Assembly (NCBI GenBank): GCA_949063825.1
Contig: CARSRA010000010.1
Location: 1-25,963, forward strand
Direction of reading: 5' to 3'
Source: an uncultured Candidatus Saccharibacteria bacterium
Lineage (GTDB): Bacteria; Patescibacteriota; Saccharimonadia; Saccharimonadales; Saccharimonadaceae
DNA: 25,963 bases
The first letter of the stretch is position 1. Each line of letters begins with the position of its first letter. A model generated the notes under the pieces. That model searched no databases and was not told where the DNA came from. It saw only the letters and a list, made by a program, of their open reading frames with translations. Made by a program: the position numbers and the translations under genes. Shown piece after piece: positions 5,591 to 13,859 of this stretch.

Positions 5591-7396
5591 CTAATCTCGC
5601 TTCAACATTACCGTGAACGCCTCGCTCGGAATATCAATCTTCCCAAATCGCTTCATTCGCGCTTTCCCACGTTTCTGTTTTTCTAGTAATTTTGCTTTAC
5701 GATCACGATCGCCCGTATGAATTTTAACTGTCACATCCTTGCGATAAGCGCCAATCGTTTCGCGCGCGATAATTTTAGCGCCAATTGCCGCTTGCAATGC
5801 TACCTCATAGTTTTGACGTGGGATCACTTCCTTGAGCTTCTTGGTAATTTCTCGCCCCAAAACATCTGCTTCCGTACGATGACACATCAAGCTCAGCGCA
5901 TCAATCCGATTTCCCGCCACCAAGAAGTCTAATCGCACCAGATCCTCCGCTCGATAATCCGCCAGCTCATAATTAAAGCTCGCGTATCCCGAAGTGATTG
6001 ACTTTAGTTGATCATAAAAATCCGTGAGCAAATTCGCCATCGGAGCCTCAAAATCAATTACCGCGCGGTCTTCAATATAGCTCAAGTTTGTCTGATGTCC
6101 ACGTTTCTCATTAATCAATCCCAATACACCGCCAATCATTTCAGTCGGCAAAATGATTTCGCCCTTCACCCACGGTTCTCGAATCTCCAAAACTTCTGAT
6201 TGATCCGGCAAATCAGCCGCCGAACGGATTTTAAGTTCCTCTCCGTTCACCAAGGTCACTTCGTAGCTTGTCGAAGGGTTCGTCACTACTAAATCAAGTT
6301 TAAATTCGCGTTCTAAGCGCTCGCGAATAATATCCATATGTAGGAGTCCCAGAAATCCAATACGAAGACCAAAACCAAGTACTGGCGAATTTTCCGGCTC
6401 ATAATGCAGGGCCGAGTCCGACAAGGCTAACTTCTCGATTGCCTCTTTGAGATCATCGTATTGATCATTTGAAACTGGGAAAAAACCTGCATAGACGAAC
6501 GGCAGAACTTCCTTGTATCCTGGCAACGGTGTACTAGCTGGAGTTTTTAGTAAAGTAACTGTATCGCCAACCTTCGCCTCGCGCGTCGTCTTAAGATTCG
6601 TTACAATATAACCGATATTCCCCTCTTCTAGGCTCGCCGCTGGTGTCATCTTTGGTGTCAATGCGCCAACTTCGAGCGCAATACCATCCGCTCCAGCCGC
6701 CATCATATGAATCTCAGTATTTTTAGGAATCGAACCATTAAAAACCCGCACATAAAGCACTACGCCGCGATAGTCATCAAAATACGAATCAAAAATGAGC
6801 GCCCGGGTCGGAGGAAACGACCCTGAAGTTTTAGTTTCTGGCTCGGCTATTCTTTTTGGTTCTGGCGCTTTTTCAATAATCGCATCCAAAATCTTATCAA
6901 CATTTAGTCCAGTTTTGCCCGATACCGCAATAATATCCTCCGGTTCACAACCCAGTAAATTCATTAACTGCAGAGAAACTTTCTCGACGTCTGCCGCGGG
7001 TAGATCGACCTTATTGATCACCGGTATAATATATAGATCTTGTTCGAGCGCAAGATAAACATTGGCAAGCGTCTGCGCTTGAATCCCTTGGGTTGCATCG
7101 ACTACTAGCACCGCCGTCTCTACCGCTTGTAGCGACCGCGATACTTCATATGAAAAATCCACATGCCCCGGTGTATCAATCAAGTTCAAAATATAATCCT
7201 TGTAACGCATCTGCACTGGAGTCAGTTTGATCGTAATCCCCTTTTCGCGCTCTAGCTCCATCGAATCGAGTAGCTGCGACTGCATTTCACGCGATGAGAC
7301 AGTCCCGGTAAGCTCCATCATCCGATCGGCAATCGTCGATTTACCATGATCGATATGCGCAATAATACAGAAGTTACGAATTTTCTCTAGATTCAT
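5591..7396 (-). CDS. lepA: Elongation factor 4 (LepA), ribosome-associated GTPase
   Basis: 601 aa, full length. LepA/EF4 is a translational GTPase that back-translocates or assists ribosomes. G1 is AHIDHGKST (residues about 13-21), G2 region REKGITIK, G3 DTPGH, G4 NKVD. Domains II, III and V follow as in EF-G, and the LepA-specific C-terminal domain ends with the basic KQKRGKARMKRFGKIDIP. The start is fixed by the promoter: TATAAT lies 7 nt upstream, so the mRNA is leaderless or nearly so. It is divergent from tilS with overlapping promoters and immediately followed by the AlkD-like gene. Confidence 0.97.
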   Translation of the reverse strand: MNLEKIRNFCIIAHIDHGKSTIADRMMELTGTVSSREMQSQLLDSMELEREKGITIKLTPVQMRYKDYILNLIDTPGHVDFSYEVSRSLQAVETAVLVVDATQGIQAQTLANVYLALEQDLYIIPVINKVDLPAADVEKVSLQLMNLLGCEPEDIIAVSGKTGLNVDKILDAIIEKAPEPKRIAEPETKTSGSFPPTRALIFDSYFDDYRGVVLYVRVFNGSIPKNTEIHMMAAGADGIALEVGALTPKMTPAASLEEGNIGYIVTNLKTTREAKVGDTVTLLKTPASTPLPGYKEVLPFVYAGFFPVSNDQYDDLKEAIEKLALSDSALHYEPENSPVLGFGLRIGFLGLLHMDIIRERLEREFKLDLVVTNPSTSYEVTLVNGEELKIRSAADLPDQSEVLEIREPWVKGEIILPTEMIGGVLGLINEKRGHQTNLSYIEDRAVIDFEAPMANLLTDFYDQLKSITSGYASFNYELADYRAEDLVRLDFLVAGNRIDALSLMCHRTEADVLGREITKKLKEVIPRQNYEVALQAAIGAKIIARETIGAYRKDVTVKIHTGDRDRKAKLLEKQKRGKARMKRFGKIDIPSEAFTVMLKRD

Positions 7397-7432
7397 ATCT
7401 GTAATTATACTATAATTAACTTGCTATGGCAA
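7397..7432. promoter_or_regulatory. Overlapping divergent promoters of lepA and tilS
   Basis: lepA (minus): TTGCCA at 7427-7432, 17-bp spacer, TATAAT at 7404-7409, 7 nt to ATG. tilS (plus): TATAAT at 7411-7416, 9 nt to ATG at 7426, with a weak -35 around 7388-7393. The two -10 boxes are one base apart, and the lepA -35 lies inside the first tilS codons, so both polymerases cannot bind at once. Confidence 0.65.
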
Positions 7433-8349
7433 AAGTAATCTTAGCGGTCTCTGGCGGTGTAGACTCGATGGTTATGTTGGATCTTATCGCAAAACATTAT
7501 TCTTCTGATGATATAATAGTTGCACATTTTAACCACGGTATTAGAATTGATTCAGATAGAGATGCCGATTTTGTTGCTAAAATCTCCAAAGAAATATATC
7601 ATATACGATATATTATTGGTAGAGGCAATCTAGGGGCGAATGCCTCTGAAGAAACTGCACGAATAGCGCGATATAATTTCCTACGTCAAATCGCGACAAA
7701 AAACGCGAATGCCCCGATTTATACCGCCCATCACCTTGATGACCTTGTCGAGACTATCATAATCAATCATCTCCGAGGGACTGGCTGGCGAGGACTAGCC
7801 GTACTAGATTCTCCTGGAATTAATCGACCATTATTAGGTACTAAAATAGTATATGAACCAATGGATAAAGCTGCGATCATGGAATATGCCGCGAGACGCG
7901 GTTTGCATTGGCGCGAAGACTCGACTAATTCTTCCGACCAATATTTACGAAATCGCATTCGGACTCGTCTCACAGAATCTAAATATACAAACTACGACAC
8001 AACTAATAATGCCCGATCCCGATCCGCGCTAGACTTTGAACAAAAATTGCAACTTTGGCAACTTTGGCAACGCCAGAAAGAATTAAAGCATGAAACCGGC
8101 ACTCTCATCCAAAGTCTCATTCCCGAACCAGGCGCAAGATGGCAACGTAGCTGGTTTAAAAAGCTTGATCAAAATATTGCTATAGAATTACTGCGCGCTG
8201 GGACACTAGAAGCTAATATCCGCGCCACGAGACCGCAACTCGAAGCTTTTCGCCAGGCAATTCTAAACTATGCTCCTGGAAAGCATTTTAATCTCCCCGG
8301 AGGCAAATTAGTCCGAATTAACAAAACCGATTTCATCATATCCCCCTAA
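7426..8349 (+). CDS. tilS: tRNA(Ile)-lysidine synthase
   Basis: 307 aa. TilS ligates lysine to C34 of tRNA-Ile(CAU) using ATP, changing its specificity from AUG to AUA. The N-terminal PP-loop is SGGVDS (residues about 9-14), followed by FNHGIR and HHLDDLVETIIINHLRGTG, the family's HxxDDxxET motif. The protein is close to the short form with only a small C-terminal extension. No Shine-Dalgarno is seen; TATAAT lies 9 nt before the ATG. Divergent from lepA. Confidence 0.93.
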   Translation: MAKVILAVSGGVDSMVMLDLIAKHYSSDDIIVAHFNHGIRIDSDRDADFVAKISKEIYHIRYIIGRGNLGANASEETARIARYNFLRQIATKNANAPIYTAHHLDDLVETIIINHLRGTGWRGLAVLDSPGINRPLLGTKIVYEPMDKAAIMEYAARRGLHWREDSTNSSDQYLRNRIRTRLTESKYTNYDTTNNARSRSALDFEQKLQLWQLWQRQKELKHETGTLIQSLIPEPGARWQRSWFKKLDQNIAIELLRAGTLEANIRATRPQLEAFRQAILNYAPGKHFNLPGGKLVRINKTDFIISP

Positions 8350-8370
8350 CGCTGATATTAAAATATTTTC

Positions 8371-8398
8371 TAGACCTCTAGAAGAAATATGCTATAAT
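8371..8398 (+). promoter_or_regulatory. Promoter and leader of galU
   Basis: TATAAT at 8393-8398 with a weak -35 (TAGACC, 8371-8376). Unlike its neighbours the gene has a ~25-nt leader with a GTGGAG ribosome site and a small TCAGC/GCTGA hairpin (8399-8417). Confidence 0.5.
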
Positions 8399-8429
8399 CA
8401 GCCTATATTAAGCTGAAAGTGGAGTTTTA

Positions 8430-9263
8430 ATGATTACTAAAGCGATCATCCCGGTAGCGGGCTGGGGCACACGTCGACTGCCAATCACCAAAATTATCGA
8501 AAAATCGATGCTGCCGGTCGGAAATCGCCCTCTTGTAGACTATTCGGTTCAAGAACTAGTACAGGCTGGCGTTACAGATATTTATATGGTGATTTCAAAC
8601 GTAGAGCCTTGCCAAGTCAAAGCATTCTATCAGGATAATATCGCCCTCAACCAATATTTAACCGATCGCGGCAAAGCTGATCGGCTTGAGCTCGCTAAGA
8701 CTTTGCCCAGCAATGTTAAAATTCATTATTTAGCACAGGATCCTTCGGGAAAATATGGTACTGCCGTACCGATCGCGATGGTAGCTGAGGAATACAATAT
8801 CAATGAACCAGTCCTAGTTTTCATGGGAGACGATTTCATTTGGAATCCTGGGGGAGAAAGCGCTGCGAGCTCCCTACTAGAGGCCGTCAAAACCGATCAA
8901 GAATCCGCAATGGTTGGCGTAGAGGTTCCACACGATCAGGTTGACAAATATGGAATTCTTTCAATCAAAGATGGCTTGCTCACAAACGTAGTCGAAAAAC
9001 CCAAGATCGAAGATGCCCCATCGAATTTAATTAATGTCAGCAAATATATCCTTTCGCCTAAGCTATTGCAGGAAATCGTAGATTATGTCAAAACACATGA
9101 TTTTGGTCCCAAAGATCAAGAATATGTCATTACTGATCCGATCGACTCTTATATTAAAAATGGAGGCACGATGCGGGTCATCACTGCTGAGGGACAATAC
9201 CTCGATGGGGGCTCAGTCGAAGGCTGGGTGCACGCCAACAATGTCGTCTGCAATTTAGAATAG
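8430..9263 (+). CDS. galU: UTP-glucose-1-phosphate uridylyltransferase (GalU-type)
   Basis: 277 aa, within the usual GalU range. It makes UDP-glucose from UTP and glucose-1-phosphate for surface glycans and glycolipids. Signatures are the nucleotide loop VAGWGTRRLP (residues about 8-17), EKSMLPVGNRPLVDY with the conserved Lys, GKYGTAVPI, and a metal-binding GDDF (about 131-134). The Trp in GWGTR and the RRLP variant differ from the usual GxGTRxLP only slightly. A related sugar-nucleotide pyrophosphorylase cannot be fully excluded. Start supported by GTGGAG. Confidence 0.85.
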   Translation: MITKAIIPVAGWGTRRLPITKIIEKSMLPVGNRPLVDYSVQELVQAGVTDIYMVISNVEPCQVKAFYQDNIALNQYLTDRGKADRLELAKTLPSNVKIHYLAQDPSGKYGTAVPIAMVAEEYNINEPVLVFMGDDFIWNPGGESAASSLLEAVKTDQESAMVGVEVPHDQVDKYGILSIKDGLLTNVVEKPKIEDAPSNLINVSKYILSPKLLQEIVDYVKTHDFGPKDQEYVITDPIDSYIKNGGTMRVITAEGQYLDGGSVEGWVHANNVVCNLE

Positions 9264-9359
9264 GCTGAAAATAGCTATTCTCCATATGATATAATTAATT
9301 GTAAATTTAACAAATATTGCGATTATCTCCTTATATTTTCACATAGTTTACTCGTATCA

Positions 9360-9411
9360 TGATATATTTTCTAAAAACTATATTCACAAGGTGATATATT
9401 TATAGTAAAAT
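9360..9411 (+). promoter_or_regulatory. Promoter of the XRE-murA gene with two phased direct repeats
   Basis: TTCACA (9383-9388), 17-bp spacer, TAAAAT (9406-9411), then 6 nt (GTCTTT) to the ATG: leaderless type. The 10-mer TGATATATTT occurs at 9360-9369 and again at 9392-9401, start to start 32 bp, about three helical turns. The second copy fills the -35/-10 spacer. The first copy is preceded by a partial inverted half (TATCATGATA). A candidate operator for the XRE domain encoded by the gene itself. Confidence 0.5.
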
Positions 9412-9417
9412 GTCTTT

Positions 9418-11025
9418 ATGGACAGAGAGAAACGAGATAAGAATTATCAACAAGCAATCGGTCAAGTAGTACGTCGCTTACGACGCGATAAAGGTTGGAC
9501 GCAAAATAAGCTCGCCGAAGAGATCGGCACTAGCCAATCAGCAATCCATCGTATTGAAAATGGTGGACAAAATATCTCTCTTGAACTAATTCAAAAACTC
9601 TCTGCAGTTCTGGGCGGTCAGATTCTCTCGGTCAATAATACAGTTTCACAAAATTTCCTCATTAGAGGCGGACGTGAACTTCACGGCGAAATCACAATCA
9701 ATACCAGCAAAAATGCGGCAGTTGCACTACTTTGCGCTTCCCTATTGAATCAGGGGACGACTACTCTTCGTCACCTAGCACGTATTGAAGAAGTTTTCCG
9801 CATTATCGAAGTCCTCGAGTCGATCGATGTCAAATGCCGCTGGATCAATGACGATCAAGATCTTGAAATTACACCGCCAAAGAAATTAAATTTAGATGCT
9901 ATCGACATTGAAGCAGCACGCAAAACTCGCTCGATCTTGATGTTCATGGGGCCATTGCTGCACAAAGAAACGAAATTCCGTCTACCTTATGCCGGGGGCT
10001 GCACCTTGGGTACGCGCACGATCGAACCCCATCTGCGAGCCTTGTCGCGTTTTGGGCTTAAAGTCGACGCAAGTGTATGTAGTGGTTTTTATACGGCTTC
10101 GGTTGAACCAGATCGACGAAGTATGCGACCAAATTGGCAGAATCGTCATCATATCGACGAAGTGAAACATCCTTACCCACCCAAGCGCATTGTTTTAATC
10201 GAGCGCGGAGATACCGTGACCGAAAATATCTTAATGGCAGCGGCGCTTTATCCAGGAGAAACTACGATTGTTGGCGCTTCTCCGAATTATATGGTCCAAG
10301 ATCTTTGCTTCTTCCTCGAAAAACTCGGAGTACGAATTCGTGGGATTGGCACGACTACCTTGCGAGTCATTGGCTGCCATAAGATCGACACTAATGTCGA
10401 ATATTCCCCGGCTGAGGACCCAATCGAAGCAATGTCATTCATCGCGGTAGCATTAGTCACCAAGTCCAACCTCACTATCAAGCGTGCGCCGATCGAGTTC
10501 TTAGAGGTTGAGCTAGAAGTACTCAAAGCTATGGGAGCGCGAATTGTTTGTTCGCCAGAATACTATAGCACCAATGGGCATACACGCCTAGTTGACTTGA
10601 TGGTACATAAATCCGAGTTAGCCGCTCCGACCGACAAGATTGCTCCGATGCCATTTCCTGGCCTCAATATCGACAATCTACCGTTTTTCGCGGTAATAGC
10701 TGCAACTGCCAAGGGACGCACTTTGATACATGACTGGGTGTTCGAAAATCGAGCTATCTATATCACTTATCTTGAAAATTTAAATGCACGCGTTGAACTA
10801 CTCGATGCACACCGGGTTTACGTCGAGGGTCCTACTAGCTGGCGCCCAGCAGAGCTCGTTGCTCCACCAGCACTACGCCCAGCCGTAGTTGTCATGATCG
10901 CAATGCTTGCCGCACCAGGGACTTCGATCCTGCGCAATGTTTACTCGATCAACCGAGGATACCAAGATTTCGCCGAGCGTTTAAACCGACTTGGTGCCAA
11001 AATTGAGCCTTCTGCTGGACTCTAG
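9418..11025 (+). CDS. murA: XRE-type HTH domain fused to UDP-GlcNAc 1-carboxyvinyltransferase (MurA)
   Basis: 535 aa, about 110 longer than ordinary MurA (about 420). Residues 15-67 are a Cro/C1-type helix-turn-helix (RLRRDKGWTQNKLAEEIG, then SQSAIHRIENG). Residues about 80-535 are the EPSP-synthase-like two-domain MurA, which transfers enolpyruvate from PEP to UDP-GlcNAc. Catalytic residues are kept: Lys98 in TSKNA, Cys195 in YAGGCTLGTR (the fosfomycin-target cysteine), Asp419 in GLNIDN, and a C-terminal Arg487 in LRPA. One continuous frame crosses the junction with no internal start near the MurA domain, so this is a true fusion. Probably the first committed enzyme of peptidoglycan synthesis that may also bind DNA, perhaps its own promoter. 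The promoter sets a leaderless start. Confidence 0.92.
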   Translation: MDREKRDKNYQQAIGQVVRRLRRDKGWTQNKLAEEIGTSQSAIHRIENGGQNISLELIQKLSAVLGGQILSVNNTVSQNFLIRGGRELHGEITINTSKNAAVALLCASLLNQGTTTLRHLARIEEVFRIIEVLESIDVKCRWINDDQDLEITPPKKLNLDAIDIEAARKTRSILMFMGPLLHKETKFRLPYAGGCTLGTRTIEPHLRALSRFGLKVDASVCSGFYTASVEPDRRSMRPNWQNRHHIDEVKHPYPPKRIVLIERGDTVTENILMAAALYPGETTIVGASPNYMVQDLCFFLEKLGVRIRGIGTTTLRVIGCHKIDTNVEYSPAEDPIEAMSFIAVALVTKSNLTIKRAPIEFLEVELEVLKAMGARIVCSPEYYSTNGHTRLVDLMVHKSELAAPTDKIAPMPFPGLNIDNLPFFAVIAATAKGRTLIHDWVFENRAIYITYLENLNARVELLDAHRVYVEGPTSWRPAELVAPPALRPAVVVMIAMLAAPGTSILRNVYSINRGYQDFAERLNRLGAKIEPSAGL

Positions 11026-11202
11026 AGCATTTTAATGTTGTATTTTTTACAACATATATCCATATACAGCGTATATTTGAGGTCCTAGAGGTAAAGTGAG
11101 CCGACATAGGGCTTTCAAAATGCTCATGCTTGTAGTCAGCTCGAAGCCTAGCGTATGATAGGGAGGGGGACCGATATTCACCTTGCCATAACAAGGGTGA
11201 AA
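11025..11202 (+). ncRNA. Candidate structured RNA in the murA-recA gap
   Basis: Several pairings can be drawn: an 8-bp hairpin with T5 loop (11035-11042 with 11048-11055), a 6-bp hairpin (11062-11067 with 11071-11076), AGCC/GGCT (11099-11102 with 11110-11113), GGTCC/GGACC (11081-11085 with 11168-11172), a 9-bp long-range match GAGCATTTT/AAAATGCTC (11025-11033 with 11117-11125), and TTCACC-TTG with CAA-GGGTGAA (11177-11201). No Rfam family is recognised; tmRNA, SRP RNA and RNase P signatures were looked for and not seen. The first hairpin may simply be the murA terminator. Strand is undetermined; plus is assumed. The rest of the 327-bp gap (to 11300) is AT-rich with nothing recognised. Confidence 0.3.
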
Positions 11203-11324
11203 AGTGCTTGATTTTCAAAACTTAGTGTCTTAGAATGAGGAGCAGGAGTAATAGCACATGAATTGATATATAGAAATTTCAACATAGCTCCAAAGGTAAT
11301 GCTTTTTTACTCCTAAAAGTATGT

Positions 11325-11348
11325 TACAATAAACCCAGTAAAGAGAGG
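11325..11348 (+). promoter_or_regulatory. recA -10 box and ribosome site
   Basis: TACAAT at 11325-11330 and GAGAGG at 11343-11348, the latter 4 nt before the ATG. No clear -35 (T-rich at 11302-11307) and no recognisable LexA box. Confidence 0.5.
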
Positions 11349-11352
11349 TAAT

Positions 11353-12372
11353 ATGACAAAAAAGGCAAAAGATACTTCAGCTCCAGAAGATTCCGGCAAG
11401 AAGCAAGCTCTAGATTTAGCAATTTCGCAAATTACAAAGCAATTCGGTAGTGGTTCGATCATGAAACTCGGCGAAAGTCGCAAAATTGATGTTGAGTTAC
11501 TCCCCTCTGGCTCCCTGAGCTTGGACCTAGCGCTTGGTGGCGGTTATCCGAAAGGACGCATTATCGAAATCTATGGTCCGGAGTCATCCGGTAAAACTAC
11601 TTTGGCGCTCCACGCTATCGCTGAGATTCAAAAAGAGGGCGGCCAAGCAGCTTTCATTGATGCTGAACACGCTCTTGACCCGAGCTATGCCAAAAAGATC
11701 GGCGTCGATACTGACAATCTATTCATTTCTCAGCCTGATAACGGTGAGCAAGCGCTTGAAATCTGCGAGACGCTAGTGCGTTCCGGCGCGGTCGACTTAA
11801 TCGTAGTAGACTCGGTGGCAGCCTTAGTCCCTCAAGCCGAAATTGACGGCGATATGGGCGATGCTCAAATGGGCCTACAAGCACGTTTGATGTCCCAAGC
11901 GATGCGTAAGCTCACGGGTATTATTTCCAAGTCGAAAGCAACCGTCATTTTTATCAATCAGATTCGCATGAAGATCGGCGTAATGTTTGGCAACCCTGAG
12001 ACTACGACTGGCGGTAACGCACTTAAATTCTATGCTTCTGTGCGCCTCGACATTCGCCGCGTTGGACAAATCAAAGCTGGCGAAGATATTGCGGGCAATC
12101 GCACTAAAGTTAAAATTGTCAAAAATAAGATTGCCGCGCCATTCAGGATTGCTGAATTCGACATCATGTATAATGAAGGTATCAGCAAAATCGGCGACAT
12201 CCTAGATCTTGCGATCCAAAAGAATATCATCGAAAAAGCCGGGGCATTCCTCAAATATAACGGCGAGACTATTGCTCAAGGTCGCGAAGCTGCAAAAGCT
12301 CTGCTAAAAGAAAAACCCGAACTATTAGAAGAAATAGAAACTAAAGTCAGAGCATCTGCTGAAACTGAATAG
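11353..12372 (+). CDS. recA: Recombinase RecA
   Basis: 339 aa, normal length. RecA forms filaments on single-stranded DNA and drives strand exchange and SOS signalling. Signatures are the Walker A GPESSGKTT (residues about 73-81), MAW-type core LDLALGGGYPKGRI, Walker B LIVVDSVAALVP, QARLMSQAMRKLT, and loop L2 around FINQIRMKIGVMFGNPETTTGG. It is preceded by a good ribosome site and followed after 6 nt by recX, its usual modulator. Confidence 0.98.
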   Translation: MTKKAKDTSAPEDSGKKQALDLAISQITKQFGSGSIMKLGESRKIDVELLPSGSLSLDLALGGGYPKGRIIEIYGPESSGKTTLALHAIAEIQKEGGQAAFIDAEHALDPSYAKKIGVDTDNLFISQPDNGEQALEICETLVRSGAVDLIVVDSVAALVPQAEIDGDMGDAQMGLQARLMSQAMRKLTGIISKSKATVIFINQIRMKIGVMFGNPETTTGGNALKFYASVRLDIRRVGQIKAGEDIAGNRTKVKIVKNKIAAPFRIAEFDIMYNEGISKIGDILDLAIQKNIIEKAGAFLKYNGETIAQGREAAKALLKEKPELLEEIETKVRASAETE

Positions 12373-12378
12373 CCTTTT

Positions 12379-13191
12379 ATGCTCGAAATCGAATCGCTGA
12401 GCGTCAACGACCGCCTCGATCAGCAACGGCTTGAGGCTGAGATGATTTATGGCAGCGACGATGATATGGAAGCAACTAACGATTACTCTAGTGAGTTCAA
12501 CGATGTTGAGAATTTTACAATTACCAAAATTACCGCCGGCGTACGCGATCCGAATCGAGTTAATGTCTTCCTAGATGGTCACTTTGCTTTCTCGCTTGAT
12601 ATCGCACAAATAGTTGAGTTAAATGTTAAAGTAAAACAATGCGTGACACCGGAACGTCTCAAAGAGCTCCGTGAAGCTTCGGAATTCGGCAAGCTCTATC
12701 AGCGTACGCTTGAATGGCTACTGACGCGCCCACATTCGATTCGAGAAACATCCACCTATCTTAAACGCCGCAAGTTCAAACGTAAGCAAACAAATCGCCA
12801 GCGCGAACGCGAGCAAAAACCTCTCCTACCAGAGATTCAGGATAAAACTATTAATCTAGTAATGGAACGTTTACTTGCTAAAAAATATCTAGATGACTTG
12901 AAATTCGCTAAGTTCTTCGTCGAAAACCGTTATGTACGTAAAGGAATTAGCCAAAAAAGACTCAAGATGGAATTACGACAAAAAGGTGTCGACGAAGAAT
13001 ATATTAAGACCGCACTCGATGAAGTTGATCGCCCTGAAGATGAAGAATTACTTAAAGTTATCAAGAAAAAACGCAAAAAATACTCTGACGATTTCAAATT
13101 AATTGGCTATTTAACCCGCCAAGGATTTGACCTTAATCGTGCAAAAGATGTGGTAGCAAATTACTCCGAAGAAACTTCTGATGAGCTCTGA
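12379..13191 (+). CDS. recX: RecA regulator RecX, with an acidic N-terminal extension
   Basis: 270 aa. RecX proteins bind RecA filaments and modulate extension. Three-helix repeats typical of the family are visible from about residue 95: RTLEWLLTRPHSIRETSTYLKRR, then YLDDLKFAKFFVENR...KGISQKRLKMELRQKGV, then LIGYLTRQGFDLNRAKDVV. Residues 1-50 are acidic and unlike the family core; the segment ITKITAGVRDPNRVNVFLDG (about 50-69) is the N-terminal strand region seen in CPR-like RecX. The gene starts 6 nt after recA with no Shine-Dalgarno, so it relies on coupling; the exact start is unsure. Its 3' end overlaps the convergent PRC-barrel gene by 31 bp. Confidence 0.88.
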   Translation: MLEIESLSVNDRLDQQRLEAEMIYGSDDDMEATNDYSSEFNDVENFTITKITAGVRDPNRVNVFLDGHFAFSLDIAQIVELNVKVKQCVTPERLKELREASEFGKLYQRTLEWLLTRPHSIRETSTYLKRRKFKRKQTNRQREREQKPLLPEIQDKTINLVMERLLAKKYLDDLKFAKFFVENRYVRKGISQKRLKMELRQKGVDEEYIKTALDEVDRPEDEELLKVIKKKRKKYSDDFKLIGYLTRQGFDLNRAKDVVANYSEETSDEL

Positions 13192-13772
13192 TTATCAGGA
13201 GCAAAATCTGGCTGACGAAACGGATTAACAAAATCTGGAACCAAATCATCAATCGGGGCGGCTTTAAGCTTAGTTTTACTCTTCTCTCGTTCCTCTTTAA
13301 TTATTACCCGATAGTCGTCAACTTCGACGATACGACTTCGATCAATAATCAACTCCGGATCAATCAAAGCTTTCATCACTGGGCGTTGGACGATCAACTG
13401 CTGCACGCCCCAATTACTACTCTGCAAGACAAAATCCGCAACTTTTCCGAGTTTAGCATGCTTCTTCGTAATCACTTTCAATCCCAGTAAGTCAAAATTC
13501 AGTTTTAGAATTTTCTGTAAACGTACTATATCCTCACTACGCACGAATTCATCATTTGAATCTATAATCATGCCGGCTCGCGAGAACTCGCGTACCGCAC
13601 TCATCATCAAGATATCACCCTCATCCGGATCTACGAGCGGACCCTCTACTCTTACCGCAACGAGACTTAGATTATTGGGATCAATGATCAGATCCACCAC
13701 ACGCGCAATCTGCCCACCGACATGCAGGCTTAGAATTGGACAATCCTTGAGTTGTGATCCACTAATTAGCAT
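13161..13772 (-). CDS. Double PRC-barrel domain protein
   Basis: 203 aa. Residues about 1-85 and about 90-165 each resemble a PRC-barrel beta domain (ISGSQLKDCPILSLHVGGQIARVVDLIID; LLGLKVITKKHAKLGKVADFVLQ). PRC-barrels occur in RimM, photosynthetic reaction-centre H subunit and many small proteins thought to bind RNA, proteins or ligands, so no specific role is assigned. The acidic/serine tail (about 175-203) looks disordered. A ribosome site (AAAGGTG) precedes the ATG, and a TATAAT box lies at 13824-13829 on the minus strand. It overlaps recX tail to tail. Confidence 0.75.
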   Translation of the reverse strand: MLISGSQLKDCPILSLHVGGQIARVVDLIIDPNNLSLVAVRVEGPLVDPDEGDILMMSAVREFSRAGMIIDSNDEFVRSEDIVRLQKILKLNFDLLGLKVITKKHAKLGKVADFVLQSSNWGVQQLIVQRPVMKALIDPELIIDRSRIVEVDDYRVIIKEEREKSKTKLKAAPIDDLVPDFVNPFRQPDFAPDNQSSSEVSSE

Positions 13773-13823
13773 CTTATTTCACCTTTCTTTTCTCGGGAAC
13801 TTGAGCAGCGATAACATTCTTCC

Positions 13824-13829
13824 ATTATA
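13824..13829 (-). promoter_or_regulatory. -10 box of the PRC-barrel gene
   Basis: TATAAT on the minus strand, about 50 nt before the ATG; no good -35. It sits between the convergent recX region and the gpmI stop. Confidence 0.4.
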
Positions 13830-13859
13830 CTCTATTAGTGGTATCACGACTTGAATCCA

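Noticed and set aside
11025..11202. tmRNA, SRP RNA or RNase P RNA
   Set aside because: None of the conserved signatures (T-arm-like 3' end of tmRNA, SRP GGAAGCAGCC region, RNase P P4 with ACAGAAA) could be found on either strand.
10949..11218. 89-codon minus-strand ORF across the murA end and the gap
   Set aside because: Overlaps the murA 3' end antisense, has no ribosome site, and its sequence reflects structured non-coding DNA.
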